Below, in pieces: positions 19,884 through 29,203 of a DNA stretch of 64,000 nt. The DNA is from Treponema sp. (lineage in GTDB: Bacteria > Spirochaetota > Spirochaetia > Treponematales > Treponemataceae), in the NCBI GenBank assembly GCA_016288205.1, contig JAEEYO010000070.1, forward strand, positions 1 to 64,000, written 5' to 3'. The position numbers and the translations under genes were made by a program. A model generated the notes under the pieces. That model made no database searches, was not told the origin of the DNA, and saw only the letters and a list, made by a program, of their open reading frames with translations. How positions within the stretch are numbered: position 1 is the first letter of the stretch; each line of letters starts with the position of its first letter.

Positions 19884-20408
19884 TTAGTCCTCCGATTTTT
19901 CGGGTCCTGATGCAAAATTTCTATCAAGTGCCTTCAAATAATCTCGGTAAACCGCGGCCTTTTCATAATTTTCCTGTGCGACCGCCTCATCAAGCTTTGT
20001 CTTAAGCTCAACCCTGTCGTTCAAGACTGAATGTGCGTTTCCCAATCTCTCGGGAACAGAACCCGTATAGGCTCCCTGCACACCATGACGTTCCAAAAAT
20101 TTCCTTATATCAGCCTTAAAAACTGAATAACACTCAGGACATCCAGCCTTTCCGGTCCTCCTGATTTCCGCACCCGAAGTACCGCAGACGGGGCAGGTTT
20201 TCATTCCTTCCGCTTTTATGGCAGATTTTTCCACCGCGAGTTCCTTGAACAAATCCACGATGGAAGCCTCAATGCTTTTTGGGTCCGAGCTGATTCCGCG
20301 GGCCACGGCACAGTCCATGCAAATATTGATTTTGCGTCTCTGTCCGTTGGCGCTGAGCTGCTCCAAAAAAATCACCGCTTCCCTTTCATGGCAAAAATCA
20401 CAAACCAT
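19884..20408 (-). CDS. mcsA: McsA-like zinc-binding protein with UVR domain
   Basis: CxxC pairs MVCDFCHERE, CMDCA, CPVCG, CPECY; UVR motif LKTKLDEAVAQENYEKAAVYRDYLKAL. Confidence 0.9.
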   Translation of the reverse strand: MVCDFCHEREAVIFLEQLSANGQRRKINICMDCAVARGISSDPKSIEASIVDLFKELAVEKSAIKAEGMKTCPVCGTSGAEIRRTGKAGCPECYSVFKADIRKFLERHGVQGAYTGSVPERLGNAHSVLNDRVELKTKLDEAVAQENYEKAAVYRDYLKALDRNFASGPEKSED

Positions 20409-20420
20409 CTAAAACCTCAT

Positions 20421-21770
20421 TTACATCTTACGCAAAGTATCAAGCGGTTTCTCCCTGCCAGCCTTAGCAGCCGGAATGATTGAAACCACAAGCGAAAGTA
20501 CCAGAGTTCCCGCAGTAATCAACAGAAGATGCCCGAAAGGAACCGAAACCGGTATGTCCTGCAAATAATAAGCCGGATCAAGGAGTTTGACCGAACTGAA
20601 TGACTCCAGCTCCCCCCTACCTATAAGATACACGAATTTCGCACAAATGTTAACCATCTTTTCCATAATATTTATAAGTGGGTTGATATTTACCGCCGCA
20701 AGCAAACCAAGGGGAATTCCGATCAAAGTACCGCCCGCACCGGCAGCAAACCCCACGAGAATGAAGCTCATCTTGATTCCTTCCTCCGACGCTCCCATGC
20801 TCTTCAAAATGGCAATCTCACGCCGTCTCTCCATGACCACCATGACCAGCGCGGAACTGATGTTGACCGAAGCGACAAGCACAATCAGCAGCATGATTAA
20901 AAGCAGGAGGATTTTTGTGGACGCAAAGTTCTCGTACTCAGCCGCATTCAGCTCATTCCAAGTGTAGACCCTCGACTGTTCCACCGCAGGATACGAGTCC
21001 ATGCCGCGAATGTTCCGTGACACACCGGCTTTTATGCTCATAAGCGACGGAGCAAAAGGATCCTCCGTAACCAGCCCGAAGATGAACTGTGAGGATTTAA
21101 TGGAAAGAAAATCATAGCCTGTCTCAAGCGGAATAAAAACCCAGAGCGCATCCAGCTCCTGATATCCCGATGAGACTATGCCCTCCACGTTGAACTCACG
21201 CATCTTGGGAACCATCGTCTCACCAATCTTGTTGATTGAAATCAGGCTCACCTTGTCTCCCGCATGAACGCCGAGCGACTGGGCAATTTTCTCGCAAAGC
21301 ACCGCGTCCCTCTCTCCCTCAAGCGAAACCGTACCCTCCACAACTTTGAAAAGCGACGAAAAAGATTTCACATCCGAAAAAATATTTTTATGCATCGCAC
21401 GAACAGTGGCTCCCGTCCTGATTCCGTTTCCAGCGGCAAGAGCCATTCCCTGCATCTCAGGTATGACCTCAAGCACTCCGTTCACATCAGCAAGACGCTC
21501 GGAAAATGCCTCCATGTTCTCAAGCGACTCAATCTCCTCCGAATACGAGCTCACACGTACCTGCAAGTCCTGGGAGGAAAGACCTATCATGCGTCCCGTA
21601 ATTCCGTCAATCATTCCCTGGCTGATTACAAGGACAGCGACAAGTGGCACGAGACTGATTCCGATACATGCCATGGCACCGATGAGACTTCTTTTACCGT
21701 TGCTACGTTCCGCACCAGGCCTTGAGAAAAAAATGCGGGCCGCATACAGAACGCTGGATTTAAAAGTCAT
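20421..21770 (-). CDS. ABC transporter permease, LolC/E (FtsX-like) family
   Basis: 449 aa; N-terminal TM, periplasmic domain, C-terminal FtsX region (VMVVMERRREIAILKSMGASEEGI). Confidence 0.85.
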   Translation of the reverse strand: MTFKSSVLYAARIFFSRPGAERSNGKRSLIGAMACIGISLVPLVAVLVISQGMIDGITGRMIGLSSQDLQVRVSSYSEEIESLENMEAFSERLADVNGVLEVIPEMQGMALAAGNGIRTGATVRAMHKNIFSDVKSFSSLFKVVEGTVSLEGERDAVLCEKIAQSLGVHAGDKVSLISINKIGETMVPKMREFNVEGIVSSGYQELDALWVFIPLETGYDFLSIKSSQFIFGLVTEDPFAPSLMSIKAGVSRNIRGMDSYPAVEQSRVYTWNELNAAEYENFASTKILLLLIMLLIVLVASVNISSALVMVVMERRREIAILKSMGASEEGIKMSFILVGFAAGAGGTLIGIPLGLLAAVNINPLINIMEKMVNICAKFVYLIGRGELESFSSVKLLDPAYYLQDIPVSVPFGHLLLITAGTLVLSLVVSIIPAAKAGREKPLDTLRKM

Positions 21771-22483
21771 TGCTTACCTTCCTCCGTCAACGCGCCGTCC
21801 TTTATGAAAAAACGGACATTTCCTTTTTGCGCCAGATTCATGTCGTGGGTCACTAAAATCAGGGTCTTTTGATAGCGGTCTGCCATGGAAAAAAGCAGGT
21901 CCCCGATCAGCACGGCATTCGCTGGGTCAAGATTTCCCGTCGGCTCATCGGCAAGAATCAGCTCTGGATCATTCACCAAGGAGCGGGCAACGGCGACCCT
22001 CTGTCTTTCACCTCCCGAAAGCTGCGACGGAAGATGCGTCATCCTGTCCTCAAGTCCCACGTCACAAAGAAGCGAGCGGGCCTTTTCCATCGCCGTTTTT
22101 TTCGGAATGCCAGCCATATAAGCCGGGAGGAAAACATTCTCAAGCGCAGTAAAATCCTTGAGCAGATAGTGAAACTGAAACACGAGGCCGAGAAAGTGAC
22201 TTCTGTAATCCGTAAGCTCGTTCTCTTCCATTGAGCTGATAATCTTTCCGTTCACGTCCACTGTACCGGCAGTCGCAACGTCAAGTCCTCCGATTATGTT
22301 CAGCAAGGTTGATTTTCCGCTTCCACTTTTTCCGACGATGACGCACTTGCTTCCCTTGCGAACGTCCATGTCCAGATTTTTCAAAATGGTGAGTTTTTCG
22401 CTGGAAGTCTCGTAAGTTTTTTCCAGTCCCCGGACTCGCACAATCACGTCCTTGCCCGTACTGTTTTCTAAATCAGTCATCAT
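21767..22483 (-). CDS. lolD: Lipoprotein-releasing ABC transporter ATP-binding protein LolD-like
   Basis: [51 protein letters not shown]. Confidence 0.88.
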   Translation of the reverse strand: MMTDLENSTGKDVIVRVRGLEKTYETSSEKLTILKNLDMDVRKGSKCVIVGKSGSGKSTLLNIIGGLDVATAGTVDVNGKIISSMEENELTDYRSHFLGLVFQFHYLLKDFTALENVFLPAYMAGIPKKTAMEKARSLLCDVGLEDRMTHLPSQLSGGERQRVAVARSLVNDPELILADEPTGNLDPANAVLIGDLLFSMADRYQKTLILVTHDMNLAQKGNVRFFIKDGALTEEGKQ

Positions 22484-23771
22484 GAAGCACCTCCGCTACC
22501 GTTAAATGCAGTATCTGTCTGCTGGCAGACCAAGCGGCGGCCAGAGAAGAAAAAATTCCGAAGAAAAAAATCGCCATGATTTCAGAGAGAACCATGCGTG
22601 CAGGAATGTTCGCGTAGATTCTGAACATGGGATTTTCCTGGAGCGACGAAATGTTCTCAGGATTTATCGCGGCAATCAGCACATACTGGATGTAATACTG
22701 AGCCTTCGAGAGGAACATAAATACGTGGTCCATGTTCGAGCAGATGAGCAGCCCTAAAAGAAGCCCCGGAACAGCACCGACAATTCCCGTGACAAGTCCC
22801 TTCATTATGAATACCGCCTGCACGTCAGATTTTGTTCCACCCAGTGCGCTAAGGACGGCAATCTCCTCACGACGCTCGTAAACCATACGCCTCATTCCGT
22901 TGTAGATGTTCACCGCGACGACGACAAAAATCAGGAACACCAGAAGCATGAGGATATTTTTTTCAACACGCAGAGCACCGAAGAAAGTCCTGTTGTAGCT
23001 TCTCCAGCTCTCAAACTTCTGCCCCGGAAAAGCTGATTCCAGACGCGAAATCAGAACCGAGTCCTTTCCGCTGTCCTTCATCTTGATTCCCCAGACCTTT
23101 TTTGAGCCGGAGCCGAAATATTTTTGTGCCGCATCAATTCCCACAAACGAGTAAGCCGAGTTGATGTCCGCATAGTTCGAGAAAAAAATTCCCGTCACAA
23201 CGAAACGTCTGTCCTGAGAAATCATCGCAACATCGGAACTTCCGCTCAGAGCAAAAATATTTATCGTGCTGCCGACCCTCGCCCCGATTGTCCTTGCAAG
23301 GTCATTTCCCAGAACAATGCAGTCATCCTCGGAAATGTCGAATTCTCCCGAAATCATCTGCACCTCACGGGCAAACCCCTCGTCGCTCTCCATCACATGA
23401 GGATCAAGGGCACGAACCAGCGCGGCATTCTCACGTCCGTTGGATGCAATCATCAGCCCCTGCGCCTCATAAAACGGAGAGACAGTCAGCACGGATTTCT
23501 CATCCCCGCACCATTTCAAAAAAGCGTCCTCGTCCTGAACATCCGAAGCGCGCACATGATAGCTGGAGATTTCCATTATGGCATCGATGAATTCCATCTG
23601 GAATCCGTTCATCACGCTGATTACAACAATCAATGCCATTACGCCGAATCCGATTCCAAGGCTCGAAAGTGTTGAAGTGACGGCTGACCGACCGCTGCGA
23701 TCCACCTTGCTGAAACGGCTTGAGACAAAACCTATCCACCGGAATGAAGAAAAAAATTTCAACTTACTCAT
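22473..23771 (-). CDS. ABC transporter permease, LolC/E family (second copy)
   Basis: Start reassigned to MSKLKFFSSFRWIGFV; MVYERREEIAVLSALGGTKSDVQAVF. Confidence 0.82.
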   Translation of the reverse strand: MSKLKFFSSFRWIGFVSSRFSKVDRSGRSAVTSTLSSLGIGFGVMALIVVISVMNGFQMEFIDAIMEISSYHVRASDVQDEDAFLKWCGDEKSVLTVSPFYEAQGLMIASNGRENAALVRALDPHVMESDEGFAREVQMISGEFDISEDDCIVLGNDLARTIGARVGSTINIFALSGSSDVAMISQDRRFVVTGIFFSNYADINSAYSFVGIDAAQKYFGSGSKKVWGIKMKDSGKDSVLISRLESAFPGQKFESWRSYNRTFFGALRVEKNILMLLVFLIFVVVAVNIYNGMRRMVYERREEIAVLSALGGTKSDVQAVFIMKGLVTGIVGAVPGLLLGLLICSNMDHVFMFLSKAQYYIQYVLIAAINPENISSLQENPMFRIYANIPARMVLSEIMAIFFFGIFSSLAAAWSASRQILHLTVAEVLHDD

Positions 23772-24783
23772 CAAACGTTCTCCTGCTCTTTTCCTCATCC
23801 CCAAGGAAAAAAACTTCCTCAACAAGCACACCGTTCTTATATCTTGTCTGAACCCTCGCGTCTCCGTCGAAATACAGAGTCTGCTCGTAGTCAAGTTCCG
23901 TCGTGCTGTCCGTCCTCATGCGCAAAACACCGTCCTCGTAAAAATCCACGGAAGGAATCTTGGATGTCACCGAATACGTGTAGATGGATTTCTGCACACG
24001 GCTCGATCCGTCGTCAAAATAAACCGATTCCTCGTCAATCGCAATCCGTCCCTTCGCATCGTAGGTGATTGCGCTCTTGTTTTTCAAATGCCTCTTGACA
24101 TTTCCGGCGTCATCTTTTGAGACAGAATAAAAAAGCACCTGCGTCGGATTTTTTCCAGCAAAGCGAGTCTCACGGTAAGTTCCGTCCAAAAGGAATTCCT
24201 CCGTCCTGAAATTCGGAAGCTTTGATGCCCCGGAATAAGTGTAGCAGGTCCTCACTTTCATCTCGGTGGCGGCAAAAGTCTTGGCGTTCTTCCAAACCGT
24301 CCTCTCAAGAATCCGGTACAAATCATCGTACTCAGTCCTCACAATCTCATCAGCGTTTACCGAAACAGCCGTCTTTTTACCGGACACCGACTCAGGGCCC
24401 ACGAAAAATTCCTCGCCGAATTCAAAAAGACTCAGCCTTTCCTCAGATGAAGTGTAAAGCTCCTCCGCCACATTTCCAAGCCCCAGTCTCTGAGCAATGC
24501 TGGTTCCCTCGCCCTGTGGTCCGAACTCAGGATTCTCAAGCTCGTACAAAAAGCTGGACGGATCCGTCTCAACATCCTCCAAATCCGCGAAGTCCGACAA
24601 ATCCTCAAAATTACCGTCATTCAGCTCCACGGCGGAAAGCATGTCCAAAAGCTCATTGTGCGAAGAAAGCCTCTCTTCGAATGAAACGGAGTCAACCCCC
24701 ATTTTTTTCGCGAGCATATCCTGAGCCGGATCGTAAACCGGAAAGAGAAGATAAAATGCAAGTACGGCGGCGGAAATGTCCAA
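23764..24783 (-). CDS. Hypothetical protein with YwqK/MORN-like strand repeats
   Basis: 339 aa; YDAKGRIAIDEESVYFDDGSSRVQKSIYTY...FYEDGVLRMRTDST...YKNGVLVEEVFF. Confidence 0.55.
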   Translation of the reverse strand: MDISAAVLAFYLLFPVYDPAQDMLAKKMGVDSVSFEERLSSHNELLDMLSAVELNDGNFEDLSDFADLEDVETDPSSFLYELENPEFGPQGEGTSIAQRLGLGNVAEELYTSSEERLSLFEFGEEFFVGPESVSGKKTAVSVNADEIVRTEYDDLYRILERTVWKNAKTFAATEMKVRTCYTYSGASKLPNFRTEEFLLDGTYRETRFAGKNPTQVLFYSVSKDDAGNVKRHLKNKSAITYDAKGRIAIDEESVYFDDGSSRVQKSIYTYSVTSKIPSVDFYEDGVLRMRTDSTTELDYEQTLYFDGDARVQTRYKNGVLVEEVFFLGDEEKSRRTFDE

Positions 24784-24798
24784 GGCACCTACCTCCGA

Positions 24799-25680
24799 TC
24801 AAACAAGGCCAAGGAACTCATCCAGATATTTTCCCGGATCCATGGGAGCAATGTCGCCATATTTCTCTCCCGTACAGACAAAGGCAAACGGAAGTGAAAG
24901 CTCCTTCCCGATTGAGACCACACAGCCCCCCTTAGCGGTTGAGTCATATTTCGTAAGCACCACGGCATCAAGTCCCACGGCTTCATTGAACACCTCAGCC
25001 TGACGCAAAGCATTTTGTCCGGTAGTTGCGTCCACCACGAGAATCTTTTTGTAGCAGCCCTCGGAAGCCTTTGATGAAGCCACGCGGTCAATCTTCTTGA
25101 GCTCGTTCACAAGATTCTCCTTGTTGTGCAATCTTCCGGCTGTATCGGCAATCACAAGTCCACCGCCCGACGAGGCACATGCGGATGCGGCGTCAAAAAC
25201 CACGGCGGAAGGATCGCTTCCCATCTGATGACGCACCACACGGATTCCCAATCTCTCGCCATGCTCGGAAATCTGGTCAACGGCGGCGGCACGGAAAGTA
25301 TCGGACGCGGAGATAATTACCGGAGAGCCTTTTTCCTCATACCAGCGTGCCATCTTTGCGACGGTGGTTGTCTTTCCCACTCCGTTCACTCCGAGCACCA
25401 TGAAGACATTCACCTTGCCCGGCTCAACATCAAGAGACACTGACCTTGCATAAGGCTCCAGCATTTCCTTAAGAGCGGCGCTGATTTTGTCCGCACCGGA
25501 GATTTTTTCGCTCTTGCATTTTTTCTGAAGCTCATCCACAATCTGCACGGCGGACGCGGCTCCTATGTCACCCTCAATCAGGGCATCGGTCAAATCATCA
25601 AAAAATTCAGCGTCATCGGCTTTGTACAGTCCGAAAAGGGACTTGAGCCTGTCAGCAAAAGACATCTTGGCCATAATCAC
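24799..25680 (-). CDS. ftsY: Signal recognition particle receptor FtsY
   Basis: GVNGVGKTTTVAKMARWY, DTFRAAAVDQ, VIADTAGRLHNKENL, LTKYDSTAKGG. Confidence 0.94.
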   Translation of the reverse strand: MIMAKMSFADRLKSLFGLYKADDAEFFDDLTDALIEGDIGAASAVQIVDELQKKCKSEKISGADKISAALKEMLEPYARSVSLDVEPGKVNVFMVLGVNGVGKTTTVAKMARWYEEKGSPVIISASDTFRAAAVDQISEHGERLGIRVVRHQMGSDPSAVVFDAASACASSGGGLVIADTAGRLHNKENLVNELKKIDRVASSKASEGCYKKILVVDATTGQNALRQAEVFNEAVGLDAVVLTKYDSTAKGGCVVSIGKELSLPFAFVCTGEKYGDIAPMDPGKYLDEFLGLV

Positions 25681-27371
25681 TCCTTAGAATCAGACTCTTC
25701 TTCCGCGTCATCGGAAACGGCGGTCTGCTCCACCTCTATTTTTTCAATCACGTCGCGCAAGGGTTTGCTTCCCGGTTTTGCCTCCACAGGAAGAACTTTT
25801 GACGCGGTGTGAATGTAGCGCACAAGCTCAAAGATAAAAAATCCGCCCGCAAGAGCAGTCAGTCCAATGGCTCCGAGCCTCAGATAGTGCCAGCCGTAGA
25901 CCTCATCGGGCTCCACCACACCGTTAAGGTATCCGTTGTAGGCCTGATTGTAATTTCCCACGGCAAAAAATGTGAGCGGAAGAGTCAGAACAAAAGCCGT
26001 GTAGCCCCTGTATGCCCAGACTCTCCTTTTGTCAATCAGCGCGCCCAAATCAAGAGGCTCCGCTTTCACGACCAGTTCGGCTCCCTCTACCTGTAATTTT
26101 TCGGGAACATAATAGAAGGAATTTATCACTTTATCTTCGCCGCCATCACCCGGAACCGTCCTTATGACCTGCCCGATCACAGGCACACCGTCTATCGTCA
26201 CATGGGCATCATCGCTTTCCGACCCGATTGACTTTCCGTTCGCGTACAGAGTTCCGTCCCCCGGATTTTTCATGTAGAGACTGAACGTGCCGTTTTTCTG
26301 CTCGCTCATGGGAACATGGATGAAAAAACTCGGACTGTCGCGGAAAAAGCCCGTAAATGACTGCTCAACATAGCCCGGACTTTCAACCGTAAGAGTGTGC
26401 ATACCGGCTGGCACCAAAATATAGTAGCCAGAAAGCTGAGTGACCGTCCCATCCACGGAAATGCGGGCGGAAGAAGCGGCCTCCTCGGGCGTAATGTCAA
26501 AATACAACTTCACGCCGGAACTGTTCACAATCAGAGGAGAGATGAACTGCGCTATGTTCGACGCAACTTCGGTAATCCCGCCAAGACTTCCGACCTCGGT
26601 TACGCTTCCCATGCTCTTTCCACCCGGGTAGATTTTCAGCTCCACCGTAGCGGAAAAATAGTTGCCGTAAAAAGTAAGAGTCCCATAAAGCAGACCGTTG
26701 ATTTTCGCGTCAATCACGGATTTTTCAAATTCCCTGCTGTCCGTGGACAAATCCCCGGGCTCAAAAAGAAGCGATGAGTCACTCTTGTAGACCGCAACCG
26801 TCTCCTCAACCGACTCAGAGACGACCGCCGCCTCCTCCTTCGTAAAATGCGCAAGAAAAGACTCAAAAGCGTTTTTTTTCTTCTCCTCCTGAACGCTTTC
26901 CCCCATGACCTCGGCGACGGCTTTCTGTTGTTTTTTCAGGTTCTCGTCAATCTGATTTTCTATCTCTCGAATTTTTTTTTCAGACTCCTTGATTTTTTTC
27001 CTGAGCTTTCTTCCGCTGTCCTCCGTAAGCAAAATGGAGTCCCTCGTTTTTACCGCCGCAGAGAGCTGCAAAAAAAGAGACTGCCTTTCCGTCCTCAGAT
27101 TTTCCAGGGTGCGGTCAAGCATCTCCGTCCGAGGCGGCACACGGATTGATTCGGTACCGATCTGATCAAGGATGAGCTTGGGCAAAAGTTTCGCGACGCT
27201 TTGCTGGGATGAGGGCTGGGTTCCTTTTTGCGTGAACGTAAACGGTGTGGACGCAAGCACCCAATCCTCCGAAAACGCAACGGCAGAATTCACCACTGCG
27301 AAAATCAGTACAAGAAGTACAAATGCAGAGACTTTCCTGATTTTATCACGCTCGCGTCGGCCCGCTCTCAT
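25677..27371 (-). CDS. PEGA-like domain membrane protein
   Basis: 564 aa; signal sequence, coiled-coil region, PEGA-like YILVPAGMHTLTVESPGYVEQSFTGFF, C-terminal TM segments. Confidence 0.6.
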   Translation of the reverse strand: MRAGRRERDKIRKVSAFVLLVLIFAVVNSAVAFSEDWVLASTPFTFTQKGTQPSSQQSVAKLLPKLILDQIGTESIRVPPRTEMLDRTLENLRTERQSLFLQLSAAVKTRDSILLTEDSGRKLRKKIKESEKKIREIENQIDENLKKQQKAVAEVMGESVQEEKKKNAFESFLAHFTKEEAAVVSESVEETVAVYKSDSSLLFEPGDLSTDSREFEKSVIDAKINGLLYGTLTFYGNYFSATVELKIYPGGKSMGSVTEVGSLGGITEVASNIAQFISPLIVNSSGVKLYFDITPEEAASSARISVDGTVTQLSGYYILVPAGMHTLTVESPGYVEQSFTGFFRDSPSFFIHVPMSEQKNGTFSLYMKNPGDGTLYANGKSIGSESDDAHVTIDGVPVIGQVIRTVPGDGGEDKVINSFYYVPEKLQVEGAELVVKAEPLDLGALIDKRRVWAYRGYTAFVLTLPLTFFAVGNYNQAYNGYLNGVVEPDEVYGWHYLRLGAIGLTALAGGFFIFELVRYIHTASKVLPVEAKPGSKPLRDVIEKIEVEQTAVSDDAEEESDSKE

Positions 27372-27389
27372 CTCTCCAAAGCTCCCGGC

Positions 27390-28533
27390 CTAGTCTCCCA
27401 GATCGTCGTCGGAATCATCGCCATCCGCAACCGGAACACCCTTCCATTTTACGGAAAGCCATGAGTCAAGGAATCCGTCTATGTCTCCGTCCATGACACC
27501 CTGGATGTTTCCCACGGAATACTTTGTCCTGTGGTCCTTCACCATCGTGTAGGGCTGGAAAACGTAGCTGCGAATCTGGCTTCCGAAAGAGATGTCCTTT
27601 TTCTCACCGGCAAACTTCTCGTTCTCCTTCTCCTTCTGCTCCTTATAATACTCATAGAGCCTTGAGCGGAGGATGCTCATTGCGGTGGCACGGTTCATCA
27701 GCTGGCTTCTCTCGCTCTCACACTGAACTACGATTCCCGTCGGAATATGAGTAAAACGGACCGCTGATTCTGTCTTGTTGACGTGCTGTCCTCCCTTACC
27801 GCCTGCACGGAATGTATCTACGCGGAGGTCTTTCGGGTCAATGTTCACCTCAATGCTGTCGTCCAGAACCGGGAAAACATAAACCGAGGCAAAGGACGTA
27901 TGCCGTCTTGCGTTCGCGTCAAAGGGGCTGATTCTGACAAGTCTGTGCACACCGGCCTCACCCTTCGTGTAACCGTAGACGTAATCGCCCGAAATTCTCA
28001 TGTTGATTGATTTGAGTCCGCCCTCGACCTCTTCCTGGGAAAGAACCTCCATCTTGTATCCGTGACGCTCGGCCCATCTCTGGTACATACGGCTCAGCAT
28101 GAAAGTCCAGTCACAAGCCTCGGTACCGCCCGCTCCGGCATGTACGGAAAGGAAGCAGTCGTTCTTGTCAACCTCGTCGGAAAGAAGATTCAGGATGCTC
28201 TGATGCTCGTACTCGGCGTTTGCCTTTTCGTAAAGCTCCTTGAGTTCCTTTTCAACGCTCTGGTCATTTTCCTCGATTCCAAGCTCGTAAAGGGATTCCA
28301 TGTCGTTGACCTGTGCGATCAAATCCTCCCACGGCTCAATTCTTCCCTTGAGCAGCTTGATGTCGTTCATCACTTTTGTGGCTTTGTCATTGTCGTCCCA
28401 GAATCCGGGTGCGGTGGTAAGAGCCTCTTTTTCGGCTATCTTTTTGCGAATGTCGTCCGGGTCAAAGACGCCCCCATACATCCATGATATTTTCCTTCAA
28501 CTCCTCAATGGGCACACGCAAATCTTCAAGCAT
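27390..28533 (-). CDS. prfB: Peptide chain release factor 2, expressed by programmed +1 frameshift
   Basis: GGQHVNKTESAVRFTHIP. Zero-frame leader ATG at 28533 (MLEDLRVPIEELKENIMDVWGRL) ends at TGA in GGGGGCGTCTTTGAC; +1 shift gives ..RL-DPDDIRKK. Confidence 0.93.
28462..28480 (-). promoter_or_regulatory. RF2 autoregulatory +1 frameshift site (GGGGG-CGT-CTT-TGA-C)
   Basis: Canonical CTT TGA C slippery site with upstream SD-like G-rich sequence on the minus strand. Confidence 0.9.
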
Positions 28534-28607
28534 ACAAATCTCCTAATAACGGACATGACGGACACACCACCATGCCGCTGATAAAATCAAAAAAATTCTT
28601 CTATAAT

Positions 28608-28636
28608 ATTATATCAGATTTCAATTGATTTTTCAA
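28608..28636 (-). promoter_or_regulatory. Sigma70-type promoter upstream of prfB
   Basis: Minus strand TTGAAA - 17 nt - TATAAT. Confidence 0.65.
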
Positions 28637-28731
28637 CACGGCAGCGATAATTTATGTCCCAATGGGCGCGGCCCCTGGTTGAGGAGGGAAAACTTATAAT
28701 GAGCGTCCCGGAAAAACCGAATCCTCAAAAC

Positions 28732-29085
28732 TCAGCGTTTCGTGGCAGGTCTGGATGCTTGGCGAGGAGCGGCGGCACCGGTTTTTGGCTTAGCAGTGGC
28801 AGTCTTTGCTGGGCTACCGTTGAGCTGGCATCTCTTCCATTTCTTTTCCCTCAGCTCGGTGATTACGAACATGCCGTTCAGCGGGAACTGATAGATTCGG
28901 ACCACATCATAGTAATCCGTGAGCCTGTCGATGTCCTTCTTCAAATCCGAAAGCTCGTTCTCCGTGAATTTCGCATTTTCCCAGCAGGACCTCTGAATCT
29001 TCTTAAAGCCGGTGTTGGTAAGCAGACTAGCCATTGCGTTGGCAGTATCAATGCTTCCCGGGTCTACAATAACAGATACAAACAT
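28732..29085 (-). CDS. Orphan Cas2/VapD-like ferredoxin-fold protein with basic Ala/Pro/Lys-rich C-terminal tail
   Basis: Start reassigned to ATG 29085: MFVSVIVDPGSIDTANAMASLLTNTGFKKIQRSCWENAKFTENELSDLKKDIDRLTDYYDVVRIYQFPLNGMFVITEL matches the Cas2 pattern (beta1-Asp, Q-S-W/F-E, T-E-x-E-L, D-x-VRIY). Tail SPAKTATAKPKTGAAAPRQASRPATKR. Confidence 0.7.
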   Translation of the reverse strand: MFVSVIVDPGSIDTANAMASLLTNTGFKKIQRSCWENAKFTENELSDLKKDIDRLTDYYDVVRIYQFPLNGMFVITELREKKWKRCQLNGSPAKTATAKPKTGAAAPRQASRPATKR

Positions 29086-29091
29086 ACTTAT

Positions 29092-29120
29092 AGAATAGTC
29101 CATAGAATGAATATTGTCAA
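29092..29120 (-). promoter_or_regulatory. Promoter of Cas2-like gene
   Basis: TTGACA (29120..29115) - 17 nt - TATTCT (29097..29092); expected TSS about 7 nt downstream coincides with ATG at 29085. Confidence 0.6.
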
Positions 29121-29168
29121 TTCCAGATTTTACAACTTGTATGAAACGAAGCCAAGCAAATAAAATTC

Positions 29169-29197
29169 TTGACAAAATCACGCCAATGACGTATTTT
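29169..29197 (+). promoter_or_regulatory. Promoter of HTH regulator gene
   Basis: TTGACA (29169-29174) - 17 nt - TATTTT (29192-29197); expected TSS about 7 nt downstream coincides with ATG at 29204. Confidence 0.6.
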
Positions 29198-29203
29198 AAA
29201 ATA

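Noticed and set aside
18767-19927. Upstream start for mcsB at 19927
   Set aside because: An ATG at 19882 has an ideal GGAGG SD and gives the expected McsB N-terminus; the longer form overlaps mcsA.
22473-23894. Upstream start for the second LolC/E permease at 23894
   Set aside because: First 41 residues overlap the upstream gene out of frame; MSKLKFF at 23771 gives a normal permease N-terminus.
24222-24935. 237-aa plus-strand ORF rich in Pro/Ser/Arg
   Set aside because: Antisense to a plausible hypothetical gene and ftsY; low-complexity composition typical of shadow ORFs.
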